From positions 18,054 through 39,662 of the IMG/VR virus record IMGVR_UViG_3300030328_003386: 21,609 bases of DNA; one strand, 5' to 3'. This DNA comes from a virus. The notes under the pieces were generated by a model. That model was not told the DNA's origin. It saw nothing but the letters and a program-made list of their open reading frames with translations, and searched no databases. Shown here one piece after another: positions 1-7,052 of the stretch (position 1 is the first letter of the stretch; the number at the start of each line of letters is the position of its first letter). A program made the translations under genes and the position numbers.

Positions 1-1363
1 CTATCACTACTTCATCAGCTAATAATATTTTACCACCAACAGTAGGAGTAGTTGTTTCTGCTTGATCACTTGTTATAAAATCTCCAACCCTAGGTGTAGG
101 TTGTGGTGTTGGTTCATCATTAACATTTAAAAAAGTATAAGAAGCTGTAAGAGTATCTCCTTGAACAATAGTTGTATTAGGAGCAGCGTTTACAGCTGTA
201 GTATCAAAACCTCTTAATAGTAATCTATCAGCAGAGTTTTTCATTGAAGTAGAACTAAATTTTAATTCTACATCAGTGGTTTCGTCCCATGTACCAGGCT
301 GCATATTAGCAGCGCTATCACCATCTTTAAAGTTATTATATATAGTTATTATCTCTGCAGTTTCATCTATATCAATAACATTCCATAATTCTTGTATTTC
401 TTGATCAGGAAAACCTGATACTATATCTCCAATTTTAATTGAACTCAAATCACTACCTGCTAGCATAGTTAAATCATAACCTCTTGCAATAGCACCTGGT
501 GAGGTAGCTTGTGCACCTGAATCAGCTGTTAAAATAGTTTGTTGTAAAACTAAAGGTGTTTCATATGGATAATATTTAGCAACAGATATCTGATCTTCAT
601 CTACATAGTAAGTAGGAATAGCTTGGCCTAAAGAACTAGGATTAGCTATTTCTACATTTATTTTTCTAGGTTGATTACGATTATCAGTCCAAAAAAGCAA
701 ATCATCTAATAAATTAGTAGCAAATATAGGATAAGATTGAGAAAAGTTTAAGAATGAACCAATAACTAATAAAGTTAAAATGCCAGTATTAAGCTCATAT
801 CTATGAATTGTATTAGCAAAACCAATATTTATAGCGTCAAGTGTTGCAAAATTAACTATCTGATTAATAGTTATTTGATTTCCTACTACATCTATATTTG
901 TTATAATAGGAGATAAACCTGAAGAAATTGATGGAACACCTGACCAACCACTATTATCGCTCCACAATAACATACCTGTTTGTAAACCTAAGTTTCCAAC
1001 ATCTAGTATATTTCCTAAAGAATCGTATAAAGAAAAAACATTAGTAGATGCACCAGCTACTGGATCAAAAAATACTTTAATATCTCTAGGACATCTTTCT
1101 TCCCCATCATAACCCGTACTATATACATACAAAGTATTATTAGTTTCATCAGTATATTCACCAATAACTTTAGCTCCTACACCTGTATATAATTCTTGTA
1201 AAGAGATATTACCAGGTATATTCTCAAACTCTCCTACTTCGCTACCTTCTGATCTACTAAGTTGTAAATTTTTTGCATCTCTGTATTCACCGTTTGGAAG
1301 TAATCTTGCATCAAGGTCTTTGTTCATTTTAGACCTTATAAATGTATTAGTTACTTGGGGCAT
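1..1363 (-). CDS. Nozzle/muzzle-like tail protein (partial, 3' end outside window)
   Basis: The minus-strand frame opens with an ATG at 1363 (MPQVTNTFIRSKMNKDLDAR) and stays open for 454 codons to the window edge, so the C-terminus is missing. Residues 14-50 carry a conserved-looking start (NKDLDARLLPNGEYRDAKN, then SRSEGSEVGEFENIPGN). I recognise this from large beta-rich proteins of flavobacterial and crAss-like podoviruses that are called tail stabilisation, muzzle or nozzle proteins. The rest is beta-rich with many aromatic and Asn/Asp turns, as expected of a beta-propeller nozzle. It starts 3 bases after the adaptor gene stop and is the last of the connector genes, which fits a protein at the distal end of the short tail. 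The family assignment is from memory of the motif and from gene order. It could instead be another large beta-rich tail protein. Confidence 0.6.
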   Translation of the reverse strand, partial: MPQVTNTFIRSKMNKDLDARLLPNGEYRDAKNLQLSRSEGSEVGEFENIPGNISLQELYTGVGAKVIGEYTDETNNTLYVYSTGYDGEERCPRDIKVFFDPVAGASTNVFSLYDSLGNILDVGNLGLQTGMLLWSDNSGWSGVPSISSGLSPIITNIDVVGNQITINQIVNFATLDAINIGFANTIHRYELNTGILTLLVIGSFLNFSQSYPIFATNLLDDLLFWTDNRNQPRKINVEIANPSSLGQAIPTYYVDEDQISVAKYYPYETPLVLQQTILTADSGAQATSPGAIARGYDLTMLAGSDLSSIKIGDIVSGFPDQEIQELWNVIDIDETAEIITIYNNFKDGDSAANMQPGTWDETTDVELKFSSTSMKNSADRLLLRGFDTTAVNAAPNTTIVQGDTLTASYTFLNVNDEPTPQPTPRVGDFITSDQAETTTPTVGGKILLADEVVI

Positions 1364-1366
1364 ACT

Positions 1367-2635
1367 TTATCTTTTTATCCATTTAGATTTTTCACGCATA
1401 ACTTGTACTATCTCATCTAGCTTAATATTAGATAATCTAATTTTAGCATTTCTAAGTTTAGCACTTGCTTCTCTTTTTAATCTCTGCACTATATATTCTG
1501 GTTGATTTATTCTGCTAGCAATTATAGCATGTGAAATATATGCATATAGAGCAGCTTCTGCCATTTTAGGTATTCTACTATCTAAATCATAAGCAAGACC
1601 ATCAGATATATATTCTAATACTATTTGAGCTCCAACTAGGTTACTTGAAAAAGATATTTTACCTTCTCTAGGATTCATGTTAAACCAACCATTATATTGA
1701 GCATATTGTGGGGACATACCATATTGTTCACCCCAATTCCAATACCACATTCCTCCATAACCCCAATTATATCCTGCCCAGTCCATACCTTCATTATATA
1801 AAGCAAAGTTAGGTAGACCATTAACTAAATTAGTGTTAGCTTGTTTCCATTTTTTCTCTGTTTGAGAAGTTCCTTCTACATTATCTTCAAAATTATCTTG
1901 AGTTGGTTGTCCTAAATTATCTTGTAAAGGATTTTCATAAGGTGATATAGTTAAATTGTTTGCAGGATATATAATTCTTTTTACTCCTAAATTATCTATA
2001 CGAGAAACTCTTACATAATTTACATAATCTTGAGGGAGTATATTGTTTAAAGTGTGTGGTACAGTAAGTTCTTGAGATTTAACTGATTTTAAAGTATCAT
2101 AACTAAATTCTTGTAACCCACGCTTAGCATGAAATATTATATCACTTCTTCTTACATTAGGTATTAATTTTTGCTCTCCTACATATCCTACGATAAAGTT
2201 ATTAACAATATCTTGTAAAGTTGTATAAGCATAACTTCCATAATTTTCCTCTGTAGTAGTTCCATAAGCATTTTTATTACCAAAACTACCACCATCAATT
2301 GTTTTTAATTGACAAACTAAAATATGATTAGCGGGAAGATTACCATTTAATACTACTTGACTATCTCCATTAGGTCGATTATTAACTTCATAAGGATATT
2401 GAAATGCCCAATTCGCTGCTGTAACCTCTGTATAAGTTATACCATCAGCGCTTGCATATAATTTAAAATTATTTAAAGCATAATCTACCTCATTAGGATC
2501 TGGTGACCCTAAATTTAAAGGAGTATCAAAAGTAAATTCAAATGATATCTGGGGAGCTGTTGTTGTAAACCCCTGCGCTCCAGCATAATATTGACTATTA
2601 GTTTCGGTGACTAATCCACCATTTGGCATTGGCAT
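1367..2635 (-). CDS. Head-tail adaptor / tail tubular-like protein
   Basis: This 422-residue protein is probably a ring component between portal and nozzle. Residues 136-215 (from YTTLQDIVNNFIVGYVGE, through FHAKRGLQEFSYDTLKS, to LPQDYVNYVRV) and the helical C-terminus at 350-422 resemble conserved adaptor proteins of marine podoviruses, whose role matches P22 gp4, T7 gp11 and crAss ring proteins. The helix-beta-helix layout fits this. Residues 1 to about 130 are an extra beta-rich segment ahead of the adaptor core. A Tyr/Trp/Gly-rich stretch at 279-318 is probably a surface loop. It starts 3 bases after the stop of the 255-residue gene and ends 3 bases before the nozzle-like gene. The structural role is likely; the exact ring position is inferred. 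Confidence 0.68.
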   Translation of the reverse strand: MPMPNGGLVTETNSQYYAGAQGFTTTAPQISFEFTFDTPLNLGSPDPNEVDYALNNFKLYASADGITYTEVTAANWAFQYPYEVNNRPNGDSQVVLNGNLPANHILVCQLKTIDGGSFGNKNAYGTTTEENYGSYAYTTLQDIVNNFIVGYVGEQKLIPNVRRSDIIFHAKRGLQEFSYDTLKSVKSQELTVPHTLNNILPQDYVNYVRVSRIDNLGVKRIIYPANNLTISPYENPLQDNLGQPTQDNFEDNVEGTSQTEKKWKQANTNLVNGLPNFALYNEGMDWAGYNWGYGGMWYWNWGEQYGMSPQYAQYNGWFNMNPREGKISFSSNLVGAQIVLEYISDGLAYDLDSRIPKMAEAALYAYISHAIIASRINQPEYIVQRLKREASAKLRNAKIRLSNIKLDEIVQVMREKSKWIKR

Positions 2636-2638
2636 ATC

Positions 2639-3406
2639 TTATTGTTTTTCATTGTTATCTTGACTAGCAACTTGTTGTGAAGCAGCTTGTATTATAGTTG
2701 GATCTTGTAGTATCACTCCTGCATAAGCTAATATTCTCAACACTAATTCGTCTTGCTCTGTTTGATCTAATTCAAATTGAACTGAAGATGATTGATTATA
2801 TATATATTGACCCTGTATTCCTGTAGTAAAATTCCATACTACATCTTTAGGTTTAGTCAAATAAGCTATACTAATTCCGTCAGTAATTGTTGAAGGATAT
2901 AATTTTAAAACATTATTCTCATAAGTATATAATGGAAATTTATCTGTAGGTTGAGTTAAAGGGGAGAGTATTAACTGTTTTAACTCATTTGGTTGTGTAT
3001 ATTGGCCAAGATCATAGTCTTTGTAAAAAACTGTTCCTAATCTATATAAAACACTGTTAGTTGTTCCTAGTGTTCCAACTACAACTGGATTAGGAGCATT
3101 AACAACTGGATCATTAAAATCTGTAAAATCTAATAAAGGAAAACTTGATGTAGGAATATCATATGGAATATCAGCTGTTCTTTGAAAAAATTGTAACTTT
3201 TGTTCTATATTTTTAACACGATTAGCATATTCAGTATCGTTTTGTGGTACGCGGTATTGTTGATTTAAATCACTAGCATATCCTTCAAATATAGCTAATT
3301 GTGCCTGAGTTCCAGCTTTATTGAATTCATCAGGAGTTATATAACCTCTTTGTTGTTGATTAAGGATTAGTAGTACTGTTTGATATACTGCGTTAACGTT
3401 TACCAT
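2639..3406 (-). CDS. Virion connector / head-tail adaptor protein
   Basis: This 255-residue protein has a helical N-terminus (MVNVNAVYQTVLLILNQQQ, then RGYITPDEFNKAGTQAQLAIFE at residues 20-41), a beta-rich middle with many Pro and Asn residues, and a helical C-terminus (ELDQTEQDELVLRILAYAG, about 213-231). I recognise the N-terminal RGYITPDEFN signature from a family common in marine podoviruses that sits just before the tail tubular-like gene. The helix-beta-helix pattern and its place between capsid and adaptor suggest a ring or neck component. The ATG at 3406 follows an A-rich leader with no Shine-Dalgarno sequence and lies about 20 bases after a terminator-like hairpin, so it may have its own promoter or come from read-through. 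The structural role is likely; the exact role is not proven. Confidence 0.62.
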   Translation of the reverse strand: MVNVNAVYQTVLLILNQQQRGYITPDEFNKAGTQAQLAIFEGYASDLNQQYRVPQNDTEYANRVKNIEQKLQFFQRTADIPYDIPTSSFPLLDFTDFNDPVVNAPNPVVVGTLGTTNSVLYRLGTVFYKDYDLGQYTQPNELKQLILSPLTQPTDKFPLYTYENNVLKLYPSTITDGISIAYLTKPKDVVWNFTTGIQGQYIYNQSSSVQFELDQTEQDELVLRILAYAGVILQDPTIIQAASQQVASQDNNEKQ

Positions 3407-3425
3407 TATATTTTTATTTTAATAA

Positions 3426-3447
3426 AAGGGCGAACGAATCCGCCCTT
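3426..3447 (-). terminator. Terminator-like hairpin after the 274-residue gene
   Basis: A perfect 7-bp GC-rich stem (AAGGGCG at 3426-3432, CGCCCTT at 3441-3447) with an 8-base loop stands out in very AT-rich DNA. On the minus-strand transcript the stem is followed by TTATT, a weak U-tract. It begins 8 bases past the stop of the 274-residue gene and lies before the 255-residue gene. An intrinsic terminator or an RNA-stabilising 3' hairpin are both possible. Confidence 0.6.
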
Positions 3448-3454
3448 ATTATTT

Positions 3455-4279
3455 TTAATTTAGTCTTTTTTGTATAGACTTAAATACTTCTACTCCTTCA
3501 TCTGTTTTAAACCATGCAGCAATAGCTGAATATGGGTTTTCTTCAAAAGGAACATTCATTAACTTTCTATCATTACTTGACCAATGAACGCTTCTTTGAT
3601 CTGGAGATACTCTAATAATATCTTGTTCCACAGCGTTAATAGCAAAGTTTCTTAATTGAACATTTTCATCTGTAGCTAATGAAATAAATAGTTTTGGGTT
3701 TGATTTAGCTAACAATAATAAATCTCTTCTTAATTCTTTAGAAGACATTTTATTAACTTTTGAACCGTATTCTACTCTTACAATTGCTTCTGCCATATCA
3801 ATCTCAATTGATCTAGCTAAGTTTAATGCTTCAATCTCCCACTCTATATTGTCAATTTCATCATCAGCAATTTGTTGTGGTACCAATTCTTTATATCTCT
3901 GATTGTTCATAGGGTGATATAATGAAAGTAATTGTTGTAAAGCAATTGATTCTTTTGGTACGTGTAATGTTCCATCTCTAAAAGTTATATGTCCTAAAGT
4001 TACTTCTCCTTTTTGCTCATCTACAAAAGGACTAGACATGTTAGTTGCATATCTAAGTTCTCTTTGTTCTTTTTTCTCAGAATCATACCAAAGAAGCGCA
4101 TGCTTTCTAGTATGTTTCCCAGGTATTGTAAATGTTAAAGGTTCTTTACCTCCAGTTAGTATATAAGTTCTATCTTTTACTTCCCAGCTTGGTTTAGCTG
4201 GTTTTTTTGTTGCAGGTTTTACTGCAATTTTTTGAGGTGCAACCTCAACAACTTCTTCTGCTTTAGCTTTTTTAGCCAT
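3455..4279 (-). CDS. Conserved phage protein of unknown function next to the capsid gene
   Basis: This 274-residue protein begins with a Lys/Ala/Pro/Glu-rich tail (residues 1-30), followed by a compact domain starting WEVKDRTYILTGGKEPLTFT, then LRYATNMSSPFVDEQKG (75-91), a helical part (about 135-205) and a C-terminal domain ending VEVFKSIQKRLN. I recognise this as a recurrent gene just downstream of the capsid gene in marine flavobacterial phages, but know no proven function. It is bracketed by two terminator-like hairpins and has a leader identical over 19 bases to that of the scaffold gene, so its transcript level may be set separately. A minor capsid, internal head or assembly protein is plausible from position alone. 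Confidence 0.6.
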   Translation of the reverse strand: MAKKAKAEEVVEVAPQKIAVKPATKKPAKPSWEVKDRTYILTGGKEPLTFTIPGKHTRKHALLWYDSEKKEQRELRYATNMSSPFVDEQKGEVTLGHITFRDGTLHVPKESIALQQLLSLYHPMNNQRYKELVPQQIADDEIDNIEWEIEALNLARSIEIDMAEAIVRVEYGSKVNKMSSKELRRDLLLLAKSNPKLFISLATDENVQLRNFAINAVEQDIIRVSPDQRSVHWSSNDRKLMNVPFEENPYSAIAAWFKTDEGVEVFKSIQKRLN

Positions 4280-4298
4280 AATATAATATAATTAAATA
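4280..4298 (-). promoter_or_regulatory. A/T-rich translation leader shared with the scaffold gene
   Basis: The 19 bases directly before this ATG (on the minus strand TATTTAATTATATTATATT) are identical to those before the scaffold ATG at 7026. There is no purine-rich Shine-Dalgarno element. Bacteroidetes are known to start translation largely without Shine-Dalgarno pairing and to favour A-rich, unstructured leaders. A translation-start role is therefore the simplest reading; promoter content is also possible because the sequence is TATA-like. Confidence 0.45.
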
Positions 4299-4316
4299 GT
4301 TTATAAAAATAATAAT

Positions 4317-4340
4317 TATCCCTGCCCGAAGACAGGGATA
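4317..4340 (-). terminator. Terminator-like hairpin after the major capsid gene
   Basis: An 8-bp perfect stem (TATCCCTG at 4317-4324, CAGGGATA at 4333-4340) encloses an 8-base loop. Beyond one mismatch, five further pairs (4311-4315 with 4342-4346) can lengthen it. It lies 17 bases past the capsid stop, and the minus-strand transcript continues with a U-rich stretch (ATTATTATTTTT). This is typical of a terminator or 3' stabilising hairpin that raises capsid mRNA relative to downstream genes. Confidence 0.65.
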
Positions 4341-4357
4341 GTTATTAATATGAGTAA

Positions 4358-5809
4358 TTACACTCCTTTGAATAATACAAAGTTGTTAGCAGCTTGAGTT
4401 ACTAAACATCTTTCAGATAGGAAGTTAACTTCCATAGCATCAAGATCACTAGTAAATGCTCCACCAACAGAACCTGTTAACCAAGATTTCATTCTTCTAT
4501 CATCAGTTTGTGAAGCTCTATATCTTACGTGTAAGAAAGGTCTTCTGATGTTAGTTCCTAAAATTTGATCATAAACAGTTGTAGTACCAGCTGGTATTAA
4601 AACTCCTTCAATTGAGTTTGGACCTGTCATACCACCTCTTGTAGAAGCGTCATTTAAGTATTTCCAATCTGTTTTGTAGAAGTCATAAGAACCTCTTCTG
4701 AAACCGTTGAAACCTAAGTTTAACGCCATTTCTTCTGAGTTTTCAAATAAACCAAAAGCAGTACCACCTGCAGCTCCTGAAGAAATGCTAGCAAGCATAT
4801 CATCAAAATCTAAAGCAGTTTGTCTGTCTAAGAATAACATGTTCTCTTCAATTGCACCCTGAGTATCTAAGTTTCTAAGAATATCATCGAAATCTGCAAT
4901 ACCTGTAGCAGGAGCAAAACCAACTTGTACATTACCTCTATCTTCAATAGCAGCAAACATACCTTGTGTTCCTTTTAGGATAGCACCTGGAAGCGCCGGA
5001 ATAGGAGATACAGCTGCATCTACTAATTCACCTTCTACACACATCATTTCTAAATAATCTTCAAATCTTAATCTAGTTTCAGATTCAGCTTTCAGATACC
5101 ATAAGTATCCTCCAGTTCCATCTTCAGTTGAAACCTCAACCCAACCAATCTGAGCTGTATCAGAACCATTTACTACGTATTTGTTTCTGATAATTACAGG
5201 TAAGTTAGAATATTGAGTGAATGCTGGGTCAACGCTGATGTAACCATCAACTGTAGCAGCGCTATAGTTAGGAGTAGTAGAACCTTTTCTATACTCAGAA
5301 CCATATACGAATACTTTTACCACACCAACTAATCCAGCTGCAGCTAAAGTTGCAGATGTATAGCAGGCTACAGTAATTGTACCAGCAGCACCAGGAGTAG
5401 TAGCAGTAACAAGAGCTTTTACTTCAGCACCGAAGTCGTCCATAATTACTACAGTAGAGTTTACAGAAATAACGTTATTTATTCCTGCAACCGCACCTGG
5501 GTTAAGTGTAATAACACCTGTAGCACTTACAAAGGTACAGTTGTCATAAGCAATGTGTAATCTATTTTGTTCAGACCAGATTACTTGGTCACTTGTCATT
5601 GGAAGCTCCGCCCCAACCATTCTTAAGAATCCAGATAAAGTTCTATTACCATATCTTTCAACTTCTTGTTCATAAATCTCTGGAAGATACTGATTCGCAA
5701 AAGATTGGAAATCAGCAGCACCAGGATCAGTCCACTGTAAATAGTTAGTTTGTAAGACTTCTTGAGTTTGACTAGGTATAATCGAGCCAAACTGGGGATT
5801 TAAAGCCAT
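4358..5809 (-). CDS. Major capsid protein (HK97 fold expected)
   Basis: This 483-residue protein should form the icosahedral shell. The support is its place after portal and scaffold, its size, a helical N-terminus (residues 15-65), and a C-terminal segment (from TNIRRPFLHVRYRAS at 419, through LTGSVGGAFTSDLDAMEV, to the end) like that of capsid proteins of marine Bacteroidetes podoviruses. Residues about 90-180 are a Val/Ala/Thr/Gly-rich beta segment that looks like an inserted domain, perhaps exposed on the capsid surface. The DNA is visibly less AT-rich than its neighbours, as expected for a very highly expressed gene. No delta-domain protease cleavage site is evident, consistent with a separate scaffold gene upstream. 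The gene is followed by a strong hairpin. Confidence 0.85.
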   Translation of the reverse strand: MALNPQFGSIIPSQTQEVLQTNYLQWTDPGAADFQSFANQYLPEIYEQEVERYGNRTLSGFLRMVGAELPMTSDQVIWSEQNRLHIAYDNCTFVSATGVITLNPGAVAGINNVISVNSTVVIMDDFGAEVKALVTATTPGAAGTITVACYTSATLAAAGLVGVVKVFVYGSEYRKGSTTPNYSAATVDGYISVDPAFTQYSNLPVIIRNKYVVNGSDTAQIGWVEVSTEDGTGGYLWYLKAESETRLRFEDYLEMMCVEGELVDAAVSPIPALPGAILKGTQGMFAAIEDRGNVQVGFAPATGIADFDDILRNLDTQGAIEENMLFLDRQTALDFDDMLASISSGAAGGTAFGLFENSEEMALNLGFNGFRRGSYDFYKTDWKYLNDASTRGGMTGPNSIEGVLIPAGTTTVYDQILGTNIRRPFLHVRYRASQTDDRRMKSWLTGSVGGAFTSDLDAMEVNFLSERCLVTQAANNFVLFKGV

Positions 5810-5820
5810 AATTTTAAATT

Positions 5821-7026
5821 TTAATTATTAAATGTTCGTTTTTTGATTTTTAACTTTGATGAATCTGCTCCACTAATAGACTTTACCTTAAATCCTCCTA
5901 CGTAAACATCCCCGCTGGCAACCTGCCTTGGCGCATCAGAAGTTGGATTTTTAGATTGCTGGACAATATCTTTGACACCATCCGCTTTGCCTTGTTCATA
6001 AAAATGAGACGCTAGTTTATCAGCATTCATAGCAGCATATAAAGCTTTGTGATAACCGGCAGTATCTGTTATTTTACCTTCTTTGTCTAAAAATCTACCT
6101 ACAAAGTTGTTAATATCAGACTGTTTTTCCGCTAATGTTACAGGATCTTTTACTTTGTACCTAAACCTTTTATCTCCAACGTTATATTCGAAACCTTCAA
6201 ATTCATTGTTTAATATTTGGTTAGTACGATTTTTAAAATCTTCCTGTGACAGCTTTATTTCTTCTTGCTGTTTATTGTAACGATTGAAAAATTCCATAGC
6301 TTTTTGTTGCTCTTGTGTTACTCCTGGTCTATTTTTAATTTCAGCATAATATTTAGTTTTTTGATCTTCTAAATTTTGCTTAGCAGCAGCAACAGCTTCT
6401 TTATAAGCTAGTTTTTTCTTACGTATATCTTTTGGTTCATCTAAATCTTCATCAATCTTATAATCTTCCATAATAAGACTAATATCTTCTGAATCTAAAT
6501 GAGGTTTAGTTTTTCTTAAATATTCATGTAGTAATTGATCATTATCAAATTTTGAATAATCTTTGTTTAATTCTACATAATCCTCTACAGTTCCACCAGT
6601 TTCGTTCATAAATGTAACTAATTTTTCTACATTTTCTGGTAATTCAGGTGTTTGAATAAGTTGAGGTTTTTCTTTTACTTCTTTTTCTGGTTTAACTTCA
6701 TCAGTTATTTCTTCAATTACTTGGATTGGAGTACTTTCTTTATCATCTGTATCGCTGACCCGTACTTCTGTGTCCATCTCCTTGCTATCTCCGGTTCGTT
6801 GGCCCACAGGTATTTCCTCTGTTTTTCGCTCTTGAATGGCATTATCTTCGTTTTTAGTTAAATCAATTTTAGGTGTTTCTACTTTTTCTTCTAATGGTTT
6901 TTTAATTTCCATTTTTACAGGTGTATCATCTGTTTTACCTAAATTCTTAGCTTTACGCTTAGGTTTTGACTTTATTTTAAAGTCACCCTCTTGTTTGACC
7001 TCTACGGCCGCTTTTTGGTCTCCCAT
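5821..7026 (-). CDS. Head scaffolding protein
   Basis: This 401-residue protein lies exactly between portal and capsid genes, where podovirus scaffolds lie. Residues 1 to about 130 are highly charged and low-complexity, rich in Lys, Glu, Asp and Thr, and probably disordered. Residues about 130-350 are predicted helical, with coiled-coil-like stretches (for example 205-270). The C-terminus is basic (GGFKVKSISGADSSKLKIKK, then RTFNN), which recalls the basic capsid-binding C-terminus of P22 scaffold. Scaffolds rarely share sequence, so the call rests on position, composition and shape. The ATG at 7026 follows the shared 19-base A/T-rich leader, and the gene ends 11 bases before the capsid start. 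Confidence 0.75.
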   Translation of the reverse strand: MGDQKAAVEVKQEGDFKIKSKPKRKAKNLGKTDDTPVKMEIKKPLEEKVETPKIDLTKNEDNAIQERKTEEIPVGQRTGDSKEMDTEVRVSDTDDKESTPIQVIEEITDEVKPEKEVKEKPQLIQTPELPENVEKLVTFMNETGGTVEDYVELNKDYSKFDNDQLLHEYLRKTKPHLDSEDISLIMEDYKIDEDLDEPKDIRKKKLAYKEAVAAAKQNLEDQKTKYYAEIKNRPGVTQEQQKAMEFFNRYNKQQEEIKLSQEDFKNRTNQILNNEFEGFEYNVGDKRFRYKVKDPVTLAEKQSDINNFVGRFLDKEGKITDTAGYHKALYAAMNADKLASHFYEQGKADGVKDIVQQSKNPTSDAPRQVASGDVYVGGFKVKSISGADSSKLKIKKRTFNN

Positions 7027-7045
7027 AATATAATATAATTAAATA
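7027..7045 (-). promoter_or_regulatory. A/T-rich translation leader of the scaffold gene
   Basis: These 19 bases are identical to those before the 274-residue gene at 4279 and sit directly before the ATG. A shorter relative (AATTAAATTATATT on the minus strand) precedes the ATG at 14285. The repeat points to selection for an unpaired A/U leader at highly expressed starts. Confidence 0.45.
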
Positions 7046-7052
7046 ATTAATA

